Assembly (NCBI GenBank): GCA_002070505.1
Contig: MWDJ01000013.1
Coordinates: 1 to 64,000 of the forward strand
Length of the DNA: 64,000 nucleotides
From: Bacteroidetes bacterium ADurb.Bin145
GTDB taxonomy: Bacteria; Bacteroidota; Bacteroidia; Bacteroidales; VadinHA17
Direction of reading: 5' to 3'
Shown here piece after piece: positions 11,916 through 20,610 of this stretch. Each line of letters starts with the position of its first letter. The first letter of the stretch is position 1. Under the pieces are notes generated by a model that had not been told where the DNA came from, did no database searches, and saw only the letters and a program-made list of their open reading frames with translations. Position numbers and translations under genes: made by a program.

Positions 11916-12773
11916 ATGGAGAAAAAGATTAACGAACTTTATTCTGATTACAGAAAAGGTGAATTAAGCCGTCGTGAATTCCTAAAAAAACTTACAGCGA
12001 TTGCCGGAAGTACGGCAGCTGCATCGATGCTTTTACCTATCCTGGAAGAAAATGAAAAATCAGCTCCTGACATGCAGAACACTGATCCTGATCTTGTAGC
12101 CGAATTCATTAAGTATCCGGGTGCAACTGGCGATATGAGAGCCTACCTTGCAAGACCTAAAAAAGGGAATAAATTTCCTGCAGTTATCGTGATCCATGAA
12201 AATAGAGGATTAGTACCTCATATTCAGGATGTTACAAGAAGAATGGCTAAAGAGGGATTTCTTTCACTGGCTCCCGATGCTCTCTCACCGGTTGGCGGCA
12301 CACCAGATGATGTAAGCAACGTTGGCGAACTTTTTAAAAAACTGGATTCTGAAGAGACAACCAAAAATTTTGTTGCTGCCGTCAAATATCTGAAAACCCA
12401 TCCTAACTCGAACGGGAAGGTTGGATGTACAGGATTCTGCTGGGGTGGAGCCATGACAAACCAGGTAGCTGTAAATGCTCCGGATCTTAACGCAGCTGTT
12501 CCATATTACGGAAGACAACCCTCAGCAGAGGATGTTGCAAAGATAAAAGCTCCCGTTATGGCACACTATGCCGAGAACGATCAGGGAATAAATGCCGGCA
12601 TTGCCGCATTTGAAGAAGCTCTCAAGAAGAATAACATTGAATATCAGATCTTCACATATCCGGGAACAGGCCATGCCTTTAACAATGATACCAATCCTTC
12701 CCGTTATAACGAGGAAGCGGCAAAACTGGCATGGCAGAGGACTGTGGGGTTCTTTAAAGCGAAACTGAAATAA
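11916..12773 (+). CDS. Dienelactone hydrolase family protein, Tat-exported
   Basis: An alpha/beta hydrolase of 285 residues of the dienelactone hydrolase (carboxymethylenebutenolidase) family. The N-terminal region carries SRREFLKK at 18-25 followed by a small hydrophobic segment, a twin-arginine signal pattern, so export as a folded protein is likely. The Cys-Asp-His triad is visible: Cys175 in GFCWGG, Asp222 in AENDQG and His253 in GTGHAF, with the supporting HENRG at 94-98. Family members act on lactones and other esters; the substrate here is unknown. It is transcribed alone, divergent from fhs, and ends at the repeat tract 12790-12842. Confidence 0.88.
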   Translation: MEKKINELYSDYRKGELSRREFLKKLTAIAGSTAAASMLLPILEENEKSAPDMQNTDPDLVAEFIKYPGATGDMRAYLARPKKGNKFPAVIVIHENRGLVPHIQDVTRRMAKEGFLSLAPDALSPVGGTPDDVSNVGELFKKLDSEETTKNFVAAVKYLKTHPNSNGKVGCTGFCWGGAMTNQVAVNAPDLNAAVPYYGRQPSAEDVAKIKAPVMAHYAENDQGINAGIAAFEEALKKNNIEYQIFTYPGTGHAFNNDTNPSRYNEEAAKLAWQRTVGFFKAKLK

Positions 12774-12789
12774 CGGCGCAACGGGATCA

Positions 12790-12842
12790 AGGCTTTACGG
12801 CGTTAAGGCGTTAAGGCGTTAAGGCATTAGGGCGTTAGGGCT
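12790..12842. repeat. GCGTTAAGG tandem tract at a convergent gene junction
   Basis: About five imperfect copies of a 9-base unit, GCGTTAAGG (variants GCATTAGGG, GCGTTAGGG). The tract runs into the 3' end of the anSME gene and supplies its TAA stop (12827-12829) and last few codons. Its reverse complement closely resembles the tract at 59428-59500. Confidence 0.75.
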
Positions 12843-13990
12843 TCACCTTGTTCATTTAGAAGGACTTGCCTTAATGCTTCGATGAAGGGAAGACAGTGAT
12901 TGAAGAACATCTTATACCCACTGCAGAGATAATTTAATCCCGGCTCTCCGTCAGGAGTCATGATGAAACGGTTCTTCGGACATTCACCGTTGCACATATC
13001 CAGAACATTGCATTCGCGGCAACAGCCGGGAAGAGTTGATGATTTGGCCTTCCCGAATTCCAACTGCCTGTTGTCGTTCAGGAACCCGGATAACGTACCA
13101 GCATTTATATTTCCGATAAGGTGGTCTTTGTCGACATAATGATCACATGAATAAAAATCTCCATTATGCTCGACAACTGGTACTCCACCGCAATTGACTT
13201 TAAATATACAGAGAGTGTGATCCCTGTTAAAAGCTTTCCTTGTTGCTTCCTCAAATATCTGGATCGTTATTCTTTCAATGTCATTCACTATCCATTTATC
13301 GAAAACGGTGCAGAGAAATTGTCCGAATTCATCTGAAGGAACTGACCTGGCAGTTACACAACCCGGTAAACCCGGCTCCGTCTCAACAAGCGGAAGAAAT
13401 GTAATATACTTTGTACCAAGGCTTTTTAGAAAATCATAGATCTGCAGCGGATATTTTACATTAGCGGAATTTACAACACAGAGGATCTCTGTTGTAACCT
13501 GGTGTTTCCTGAGGAGTTCATATCCACGCAGTACCCTCGCCAGAGATGGTTTTCCGGCGCTAAAATGCCTGTTAATGTTGTGAAATTCATCCGGACCGTC
13601 AATACTTATTCCGACCATGAATTTTTCTGCTGCAAGGAATCTGCACCAGCTATCATCAAGAAGGGTCCCGTTGGTCTGAATACCATTAATAGCCCTTTTC
13701 CCGGGAGGCAACAGTTTACGCTGCAGGGCTACTGCTTTTCTGAAAAACTCAAGACCAGCCAGCGTTGGTTCGCCTCCATGCCATGAGAACAAAACATAAT
13801 CTTCATCTGAAGCATCAATCAGCTGCCGGGTATATTTCTCAAGTGTCTCATCATTCATCAGGAAAGTACCATCCGGGTAAAGTGAATCCTTTTCCAGATA
13901 ATAACAATAACTGCAATTCATATTGCATCTTGCACCGGCTGGTTTGACAAATACCTGAAAATCATTGAATTCTTCAGTCATAATCAGCAT
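12827..13990 (-). CDS. Anaerobic sulfatase-maturating enzyme (radical SAM/SPASM)
   Basis: Radical-SAM enzyme of 387 residues of the anSME type, which oxidises an active-site Cys or Ser of sulfatases to formylglycine in the cytoplasm without oxygen. The radical-SAM cluster motif is C22-x3-C26-x2-C29 (CNMNCSYC). The C-terminal SPASM region has the expected cysteines for two auxiliary clusters (NCGG, YSCDHY, CCRECNVLDMCNGECP). Length fits the family. A second possible start lies three codons downstream (13981). It follows the rRNA methyltransferase by 15 bases. No sulfatase gene lies in this window, so the substrate must be encoded elsewhere. The last few codons lie in a repeat tract. Confidence 0.88.
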   Translation of the reverse strand: MLIMTEEFNDFQVFVKPAGARCNMNCSYCYYLEKDSLYPDGTFLMNDETLEKYTRQLIDASDEDYVLFSWHGGEPTLAGLEFFRKAVALQRKLLPPGKRAINGIQTNGTLLDDSWCRFLAAEKFMVGISIDGPDEFHNINRHFSAGKPSLARVLRGYELLRKHQVTTEILCVVNSANVKYPLQIYDFLKSLGTKYITFLPLVETEPGLPGCVTARSVPSDEFGQFLCTVFDKWIVNDIERITIQIFEEATRKAFNRDHTLCIFKVNCGGVPVVEHNGDFYSCDHYVDKDHLIGNINAGTLSGFLNDNRQLEFGKAKSSTLPGCCRECNVLDMCNGECPKNRFIMTPDGEPGLNYLCSGYKMFFNHCLPFIEALRQVLLNEQGEALTP

Positions 13991-14005
13991 CAGATAATTT
14001 TAACG

Positions 14006-15388
14006 CTACTCCCAATCCAAAATTTTATTCTGAACAGAGCCCGGATCAGCGTACTTTATTCTCCATTCCGCCGGATAATAATTGTTTATCCTGGAACCAA
14101 TATTATTCGCAAATCCCATATTCATTCCGCTATATCGGAATATGTTCCAGCCCTTAGGGCAATTTACTCCCCTGAGGTCTTTACGTCCCAGATAATCAAG
14201 AGCCTGCCCCGGATCAAGATCCACCACAGGGAATGATCCTTCTCTGTATGAAAGCGACATCGCAAGTTCATGTGAAGGAATAAAGTTATTACCCTTCCTT
14301 GTACATATCGTTGTCCCCCATCTGATCATTTTAACCTTACCAGTCAGCCTGTTAAGGTCGTCGGGAGTCCCTGCTGTAGCTAAAAGCTCATCACCGGCTC
14401 TGATCATCGTATCCGGATCAAATAAGGTCCACCCTTCTGCAATATTCCTTTCTTCCTTTGTTAAATGGATGTTGTTCAATGTCTTTGCTATACGGACATC
14501 AGGATTATCTCCTTCAGCCTTCCGGAGGACTGAAATAAAGAGTCCCTCCCCTTTTATCCTTCCGGGATAAAATCCGTAACCATATATTCCTCCATAATTT
14601 ATTTCTGTAATGCCGGGAAATTCAGAAATATCAAGTTTTAAGCTAACAACCTCATAATGATCCGATAACCATTTGATGTTCCTCTCATTTTCTTCGGGGT
14701 TGAGTGTGCAGGTACTGTAAATCAGGATCCCGTCCTTCTTAAGAGCCGGCCAGATATCCATCAGTATCCTTTTCTGCCTGTCGGAACAGAGCCGGGCATT
14801 TTTTTCTGACCATTCCGCTACTGCAACAGAATCGCGGAACATTCCTTCTCCTGAACAGGGAGCATCAACAAGAATAATATCAAAAAAACCCGGAATTCTG
14901 CCAAAAATGGCCGGATCGCTCTGACTTACAATTGAATTTGACAATCCCCATTTAGTAAGGTTCTCCCTGAGAATTGCCGCACGTGCCCTGATGACTTCGT
15001 TGGCTAACAGTAGGCCTTTCTCGCATAACAATGAGGACAGATGAGTGCTTTTGCCACCCGGCGCGCCACATAGATCCAGAATGCGGAGATTATCCCATGG
15101 ATCAATTATCTGCCTGAATATCTGTTCAAGGAACATTCCAGAAGCCTCCTGAGGATAATATGCACCCGCATGGAAAAGAGGATCAAGTATATAGGAAGGT
15201 CTCCTCTTAAGATAGTAACCATCACTGCACCAGGGGACACGCTCTGAATCTTTTGGAATCCTGTTCCATTTCTTCCGGTTAAGGCGGATACTGACAGGAG
15301 AAGGTTCTTTAAGAGCATCCAGAAGAGACTCGCTGTCAATGTAATCCTGCTTCTTCAGCCTTTTTATGAAAGCATCCGGAAAAACCAT
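14006..15388 (-). CDS. rsmF: 16S rRNA m5C methyltransferase (RsmF/NOL1-NOP2-Sun family)
   Basis: SAM-dependent RNA cytosine-C5 methyltransferase of 460 residues. The SAM-binding motif LCGAPGGKSTHLSSLL begins at residue 107. The two catalytic cysteines are Cys178 in DAPCSGEG (motif IV) and Cys227 in YSTCTLNPEENE (motif VI). The C-terminal part continues as the PUA-like/FAU extension seen in RsmF-type proteins. The likely target is 16S rRNA, by family; the exact position cannot be read from sequence. It lies between an amino-acid permease and anSME on the same strand, an arrangement that suggests shared transcription without obvious functional ties. Confidence 0.88.
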   Translation of the reverse strand: MVFPDAFIKRLKKQDYIDSESLLDALKEPSPVSIRLNRKKWNRIPKDSERVPWCSDGYYLKRRPSYILDPLFHAGAYYPQEASGMFLEQIFRQIIDPWDNLRILDLCGAPGGKSTHLSSLLCEKGLLLANEVIRARAAILRENLTKWGLSNSIVSQSDPAIFGRIPGFFDIILVDAPCSGEGMFRDSVAVAEWSEKNARLCSDRQKRILMDIWPALKKDGILIYSTCTLNPEENERNIKWLSDHYEVVSLKLDISEFPGITEINYGGIYGYGFYPGRIKGEGLFISVLRKAEGDNPDVRIAKTLNNIHLTKEERNIAEGWTLFDPDTMIRAGDELLATAGTPDDLNRLTGKVKMIRWGTTICTRKGNNFIPSHELAMSLSYREGSFPVVDLDPGQALDYLGRKDLRGVNCPKGWNIFRYSGMNMGFANNIGSRINNYYPAEWRIKYADPGSVQNKILDWE

Positions 15389-15438
15389 ATTGATCAGTTA
15401 AGAAAACCTATATGAAAGTACTTTAAGCAAAATCCGGA

Positions 15439-16911
15439 CTATTCACGTCTGTTTTTTAATATGTCAGTACTGGTACCGGATTTCCTTCGCCACAGATAAA
15501 ATACCGGTATCCCTATCAGTACAAGGATAAGCCCGGGAAATGTATATCTGGGTTTATAAATCAGCAATATGATCATTATTGCAACAGTAGTTAGTATATA
15601 CAATGCCGGTACAACTGGATAGCCGAAAGCTTTATAGGGTCTGGGTATGTCTGGACGTTTTACTCTCAATATGAAAATTGAAAAGATTGTCAGGGAGAAG
15701 AAAATAAGAACTGCAAAGATCACATAATCAAGAAGATCACTGTATGTTCCTGATAAACATAATAATACAGACCATATCCCCTGAACTGCAATTGCAAATC
15801 CGGGTACCCCGAAACGATTCAGTTCTCCTGCTTTCCTGAAAAACAGGCCATCCTTTGCCATTGCATAGTAGACTCTCGGACCTGCAAGAATAAGTGCCTG
15901 GTTGCATCCGAATGTGCTTACAATAATGAATAAAGCCATTATAATTGCCGCATAGTCTCCCAGTATGACGTACATAGCTGAAGTAGCTACCCGGTCATCG
16001 GTTGCAAACTGGATCCCCCTTGATACTACATCGGTTCCATCAGGTGATCCCGCAAGAGGCAATACCCTGATGTAAATATAATTTGTCAGAAGATATATTA
16101 TTGTTACAATGAGAGTGCCTAAAAGCAGGCTGAGCGGGACATTCCTCCTCGGATTGACAACTTCTCCTGAGATATAGGTTACGTTATACCAGGCATCAGA
16201 TGCAAACAGCGATCCGACCAGAGCGGTTCCTACTGCAGCTACTATACCGAAGCCTTTAAGCGGAATTACCTGGTTATCAGCTCCTGTTCTGCTTGCATTC
16301 CACAGCATCTCCTTGTTTATCTCATTGATGCCAAGGCTTTTTGCTGCAATTATCCCTATCAGTACAAAACCAAGTAATGCAATTACTTTGGTTGAAGTGA
16401 AGAAATTCTGGACTGTCTTACCAGTCACTATTCCTCTTGTATTAAGCCATGTAAGGAATATTATCATTACAATAGCAACTGCCATGGTACTGTTAACGCC
16501 GACAGGACCAATGTGGATCAGGATGTTCTTTTCAGATATCCAGGGAATGAGAACACCGCTGTATTTCGCAAAAGCAACAGCCACAGCTGCTATCGATCCG
16601 CACTGAACAACAAGAAATGTGGTCCATCCAAACAGGAATCCTATCAGTGGATGGTAGGATTCTTTAAGGTAGACATACTGGCCTCCGACGTGCGGCATCA
16701 TGGACGCCAGTTCACCATAACTCATTGCACCAATAATCGTGATTATACCTGTTATAAGCCATACAATCATGAGCCATCCTGGCGACCCGACGCTTCTGGC
16801 TATATCAGCGCTTACAATGAAAATACCGGATCCTATCATAGATCCGGCAACTAATGAGAAACCATCGAAGAGATTTACGCGTTTCTGGAGAAGGTTATTC
16901 TGCTGGTGCAT
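15439..16911 (-). CDS. APC superfamily amino-acid permease
   Basis: Inner-membrane transporter of 490 residues with about twelve hydrophobic helices. The first helix has GSMIGSGIFIVSADIARS, the unwound glycine-rich segment typical of APC permeases that binds the amino-acid backbone, followed by SYGELASMMPHVGGQYVYL, the second conserved block. By family it moves amino acids by exchange or proton coupling; the substrate cannot be told from sequence. It begins 27 bases after the stop codon of the Gfo/Idh/MocA gene and precedes rsmF by 50 bases, all on the minus strand. Confidence 0.88.
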   Translation of the reverse strand: MHQQNNLLQKRVNLFDGFSLVAGSMIGSGIFIVSADIARSVGSPGWLMIVWLITGIITIIGAMSYGELASMMPHVGGQYVYLKESYHPLIGFLFGWTTFLVVQCGSIAAVAVAFAKYSGVLIPWISEKNILIHIGPVGVNSTMAVAIVMIIFLTWLNTRGIVTGKTVQNFFTSTKVIALLGFVLIGIIAAKSLGINEINKEMLWNASRTGADNQVIPLKGFGIVAAVGTALVGSLFASDAWYNVTYISGEVVNPRRNVPLSLLLGTLIVTIIYLLTNYIYIRVLPLAGSPDGTDVVSRGIQFATDDRVATSAMYVILGDYAAIIMALFIIVSTFGCNQALILAGPRVYYAMAKDGLFFRKAGELNRFGVPGFAIAVQGIWSVLLCLSGTYSDLLDYVIFAVLIFFSLTIFSIFILRVKRPDIPRPYKAFGYPVVPALYILTTVAIMIILLIYKPRYTFPGLILVLIGIPVFYLWRRKSGTSTDILKNRRE

Positions 16912-16938
16912 TTTGTTTGATGAGGAAGATTAAGCCTT

Positions 16939-18249
16939 CTATACTTTTGGCAAGACCCAGGGTTCCCTGTACTCAGGAGTGAGGTACTTATTCGCTTCAT
17001 CATCATTTGCAAACCTGGTTCCATCCCATATCAGTTTCTTCCCTGTGCGGTAAGCGATGTTCCCGACCGCAGAGAATTTTGCTATATGTCCTGCAATCTC
17101 AGGGCTTGCTTTTGTATTAAAGTTCCGGCTTTTTATACAATCAAGATGATCCTTTACATGGTTCTTAAGTCCCAGATCTTTACCATTCTGCCATGGTACA
17201 GCTTCCATCCTCTTCACCTTGTTCACAACCTCAGGTTTCACCTCCCAGCCGCTGCGGTCGACAACCAGCGTACCGTTTTCTCCGACAAAACCGAGTACGG
17301 CATTTCTTCCATATCCGCCATCATCGATTCCTATTGCATGATCCCACATCACGTTAAAACCGTCAAATTCATATATCACCTGCAGACTGTCAGGAGTCTC
17401 GCAGGCGTCGCCGGGATAGCCATATTTTCCACCCATGGCCATAACAGATTTCGGCGTTGTGACATTCATGCCGTACAATGCAAAATCAAGAAGATGGACA
17501 CCCCAGTCGGTCATAAGTCCACCGGCATAATCCCAGAACCATCTGAAAGTAAAATGGAATCTGTTACGGTTGAAAGGACGCGAAGGAGCCGGCCCCAGCC
17601 ACATATCATAATCAACACCTGCCGGTGTAGCCTCATCCGGGAGCACAGGTATTGAGCTATTCCATCCCTGGTAAGAGTAAACCCTGACCAGCCTTATTTT
17701 ACCTAGTTTCCCTGATCTCAGAAAATCTACAGCGTCGAGCCAGTGTGGATCGCTTCTCTGCCATTGACCTACCTGGACTACACTCTTATATTTTTTTGCT
17801 GCCCTTATCATTATATTGCATTCCTCTATCGTCCTGCCTATCGGCTTTTCGCAATAGACATCCTTGCCTGCTTCACATGCAGCAACCATCTGAAGGCAAT
17901 GCCAGTGATCAGGTGTTCCGACAATAACAAGGTTTATATCTTTATTATCAATCAGCTTTCGCCAATCCTTATATAGATTTGCAGGCTTACTCCCTCTTAT
18001 CTTTTCAACGTCTGTTGCCCGTTTATTCAGGACACTTTCGTCGATATCGCATAATGCAAGGCATTCCACTTCAGGATGCTGAAGAAACTCCCTCAGATCA
18101 CTGAAGCCCATTCCGTTGCACCCTATAAGTCCGACATTGATCCTGTCAGATGGAGCACATCCTGCCATTGAAGCTGAAAATGCTGGTACAAGGCCAAGTC
18201 CGGCAGTAGTTATTGCAGCTTTTTTTAAGAAAACACGTCGTGTTGTCAT
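16939..18249 (-). CDS. Gfo/Idh/MocA family oxidoreductase, Tat-exported
   Basis: NAD(P)-dependent sugar oxidoreductase-like protein of 436 residues. The N-terminus has TTRRVFLKK, a twin-arginine signal, and MAGC resembles a lipobox (Cys31), so it may be a Tat-exported lipoprotein. The Rossmann motif VGLIGCNGMG starts near residue 39 and the CEKPIG motif of the family follows. The C-terminal GFO_IDH_MocA domain holds the usual GWNSS and WDYAGGLMTDWGVH blocks. Exported members often keep a bound nucleotide and act on glycosides; the reaction here is unknown. It lies 16 bases downstream of the phosphoesterase gene. A second, different member is at 58046-59422. Confidence 0.88.
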   Translation of the reverse strand: MTTRRVFLKKAAITTAGLGLVPAFSASMAGCAPSDRINVGLIGCNGMGFSDLREFLQHPEVECLALCDIDESVLNKRATDVEKIRGSKPANLYKDWRKLIDNKDINLVIVGTPDHWHCLQMVAACEAGKDVYCEKPIGRTIEECNIMIRAAKKYKSVVQVGQWQRSDPHWLDAVDFLRSGKLGKIRLVRVYSYQGWNSSIPVLPDEATPAGVDYDMWLGPAPSRPFNRNRFHFTFRWFWDYAGGLMTDWGVHLLDFALYGMNVTTPKSVMAMGGKYGYPGDACETPDSLQVIYEFDGFNVMWDHAIGIDDGGYGRNAVLGFVGENGTLVVDRSGWEVKPEVVNKVKRMEAVPWQNGKDLGLKNHVKDHLDCIKSRNFNTKASPEIAGHIAKFSAVGNIAYRTGKKLIWDGTRFANDDEANKYLTPEYREPWVLPKV

Positions 18250-18265
18250 AGTAACAATAGGATTT

Positions 18266-19300
18266 TTATTTTAGAGGTAATGTCATTTCAGGCTTTTCAG
18301 TGCCCGGTAAGCTTATTATCATTTTGTCGCCGCTTATTTTTATGATCCGGTAATTGCTCTTTTCATTCCCAAAGGAACCGGTGAGTACCTGAGTCATTTT
18401 ATCCCCGTCGGGAAAAATATATTCATTAATTGCATTGATATGCTGATGCCCGGCAAATATGACTTTCGTAGATGAGTTTTTCTCAAGCAATTTAAGAAGA
18501 TCATAATATTTTGACTTTGAAGAATACGTTGATATTGGTTCAGACAGGATACTGCTGCTTGTCTTTTTGCCATAAGGAAGGGGCATATGTGTGAATATAA
18601 TCTCAATATCAGAAGGTGATGCTTTTAATTCGCTGTCGAGCCATGTCAGCTGATAGGGGTCGACAATAAATTGTTGAACACCATCATGGAATTCCTCAGT
18701 GGCAAGAAATCCGTTATCAAGAAAGATCAGTCTCAGAGTCAGTTTATCAACCTGAAAGATACGGCTGTAATAGGTGCCTTCCTTAAAACAGGCAACATTT
18801 CGCATCCATGCTGCTCTTGCCTCTTCAGACTGTATCTGGTTACCTGTATAGGTTGAAGGTTTAGGTACCACGTAGCTTGATAGATCATGATTCCCAAGTG
18901 TAAGGAAAACAGGGATCTCAGATACTTCCAGGCTGCCGGCAAACTGTTCAACCTGGGTAGCAAGCATCCTGCCCTGAACAGTTTCAGCATCATAAAAATC
19001 AATCATATCTCCAGTAACTGCGAAGATATCTGCATTGTATTTCGACGGAGCTGATTTCAGAAAGTCAGTAAAAGTTTCAAGGTTCTTTGACAGATGCTGA
19101 CGCTGACTTACAAAATATGCATTGTAACCAATTAGGTTACAGGCATGTATATCAGTAACATGAATTATCGTAAGAGTATCCGGAGGGGGTAGGGCCGAGG
19201 TCCGGCCATAAGACAAAGAAGATGAAACAAGAAGCAGTGATGTAAATAGCAGACCCTTAAAAATCCCTTTAACGATAGGGCCGGGGGTAAATTTATTCAT
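18266..19300 (-). CDS. Exported calcineurin-like metallophosphoesterase
   Basis: Predicted periplasmic phosphoesterase of about 345 residues. I place the start at 19300, which gives MNKFTPG and a hydrophobic signal sequence ending SLSYG; a start 63 bases upstream (19363) would precede it with a charged stretch. The two-metal site of the calcineurin-like fold is visible: DIHAC (motif I), GDMIDFYD (motif II), GNHD (motif III), THMPLP (motif IV) and GHQH (motif V). The substrate is unknown; relatives include purple acid phosphatase-like and sphingomyelinase-like enzymes. It precedes a Gfo/Idh/MocA gene by 16 bases, so these two are probably cotranscribed. Confidence 0.8.
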   Translation of the reverse strand: MNKFTPGPIVKGIFKGLLFTSLLLVSSSLSYGRTSALPPPDTLTIIHVTDIHACNLIGYNAYFVSQRQHLSKNLETFTDFLKSAPSKYNADIFAVTGDMIDFYDAETVQGRMLATQVEQFAGSLEVSEIPVFLTLGNHDLSSYVVPKPSTYTGNQIQSEEARAAWMRNVACFKEGTYYSRIFQVDKLTLRLIFLDNGFLATEEFHDGVQQFIVDPYQLTWLDSELKASPSDIEIIFTHMPLPYGKKTSSSILSEPISTYSSKSKYYDLLKLLEKNSSTKVIFAGHQHINAINEYIFPDGDKMTQVLTGSFGNEKSNYRIIKISGDKMIISLPGTEKPEMTLPLK

Positions 19301-19442
19301 TTGTAGTTCCCTCCTGTTTTGACAATTCTCTCTTGCAGTTATTAAAAAAACTAATCTGGACATGCCCTTGAAAATTTAATAAACCCGGACGCAATCTTTT
19401 GGTTTGTTGATCGCGACCGGGTGTTAGCTCAGGAATAAGTTC

Positions 19443-20573
19443 CTATTTAACTGAAAACCTGTAAATAGTCTGAGAGGTAAAAGTTTCTCCCGCTTTAAGA
19501 GTTGTTGATGGAAAATCCTGTTGATTGGGGCTGTCAGGATAATGACCTGTTTCAAGGCACAGACCCGATCTGTAAATATATTTTTTCCCGCCATGTCCTG
19601 TCTGCGTTCCATCAAGGAAATTCCCGGTATAAAACTGAACTCCGGGCTGATCACTTATAACTTCCATATAACGACCGGATACCGCATCGTAAACTGAAGC
19701 ATCTACTGTTCTGGGTGAATTAAGAATAAAGGTATGATCGTAACCACCGCCCAGTATCAGCTGTTCATCTTTCTCGTTGATCCTCTCTCCTACGGTGTGA
19801 GGCTTTGTGAAGTCGAAAGGTGTCCCTGCTACCGGTCTCAGTTCTCCTGTAGGGATCAGGCCGGAATCGACGGGAACAAATCTGTCGGCATTGATAACAA
19901 CCTGATGATCAAGTATATCCCCATTACCTGCTCCATGAAGGTTGAAATATGCATGATTAGTTATATTAATGACTGTGTTCTTATCTGTAGTGCATTTGTA
20001 ATTAATTACAATCTCATTGTTGTCATTCCAGGTATATGTTGCTTCAACGTTCATGTTACCAGGGTATCCTGCTTCCATATCAGGGCTCTTGTAAGTGAAT
20101 TTAACTGTAGGGAAATCGCTATCAGAAGGCACTTCTGCATCCCAAACGACACTATGCCAGCCCTCAGGGCCGCCATGAAGAGAATTGGCTCCATTATTGA
20201 TCGGGAGAGAATATTCCACTCCATCCAGAGTGAATTTTCCTTTGGCAATCCTGTTGGCATATCGGCCTACCACCGATCCGAAATATGGATCACCTTTTAT
20301 CATACCTTCGAATGTGTCATATCCGAAGGTAATATTCTCCTTATTACCTGCCCTGTCCGGAACTTCTATCCATGTTACTCTGGCTCCAAAATTGGTTAGT
20401 TTTAAAACATTTCCGGCTTTGTTCTTAAGGGTGAAAAGGAAAACATCCTTGCCCTTGTGTACTCCAAAATTTTCTTTTTTTACCATTTCTTTATTTTTTG
20501 ATGATTGATTGCAGGAACTAAGTAAAACGCTGACAATAATCACAGTGAGTGAAAATAACAATACTTTTTTCAT
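19443..20573 (-). CDS. galM: Aldose 1-epimerase (mutarotase), lipoprotein
   Basis: Mutarotase of 376 residues that interconverts alpha and beta anomers of aldoses. A lipoprotein signal (VLLSSC, Cys21) places it outside the cytoplasm, where it could equilibrate sugars released by the exported glycosidases before uptake. Conserved features of the galactose-mutarotase fold are present: NGANSLHGG, the catalytic His in NHAYFNLHG and the catalytic Glu in CLETGHYPDSPN. It closes the arabinose gene set, 37 bases after the chorismatase-like gene. Its natural sugar may be arabinose or galactose; sequence does not decide. Confidence 0.92.
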   Translation of the reverse strand: MKKVLLFSLTVIIVSVLLSSCNQSSKNKEMVKKENFGVHKGKDVFLFTLKNKAGNVLKLTNFGARVTWIEVPDRAGNKENITFGYDTFEGMIKGDPYFGSVVGRYANRIAKGKFTLDGVEYSLPINNGANSLHGGPEGWHSVVWDAEVPSDSDFPTVKFTYKSPDMEAGYPGNMNVEATYTWNDNNEIVINYKCTTDKNTVINITNHAYFNLHGAGNGDILDHQVVINADRFVPVDSGLIPTGELRPVAGTPFDFTKPHTVGERINEKDEQLILGGGYDHTFILNSPRTVDASVYDAVSGRYMEVISDQPGVQFYTGNFLDGTQTGHGGKKYIYRSGLCLETGHYPDSPNQQDFPSTTLKAGETFTSQTIYRFSVK

Positions 20574-20610
20574 CGTACTTCAGGATTAATTTCCGCTAAT
20601 TTAATAAACT

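Noticed and set aside
17086-17655. 189-codon frame antisense to the Gfo/Idh/MocA gene
   Set aside because: Antisense shadow of a well-supported gene; composition is not protein-like.
19734-20399. 221-codon frame antisense to the aldose epimerase gene
   Set aside because: The epimerase on the other strand is complete with active-site motifs; this frame has none.
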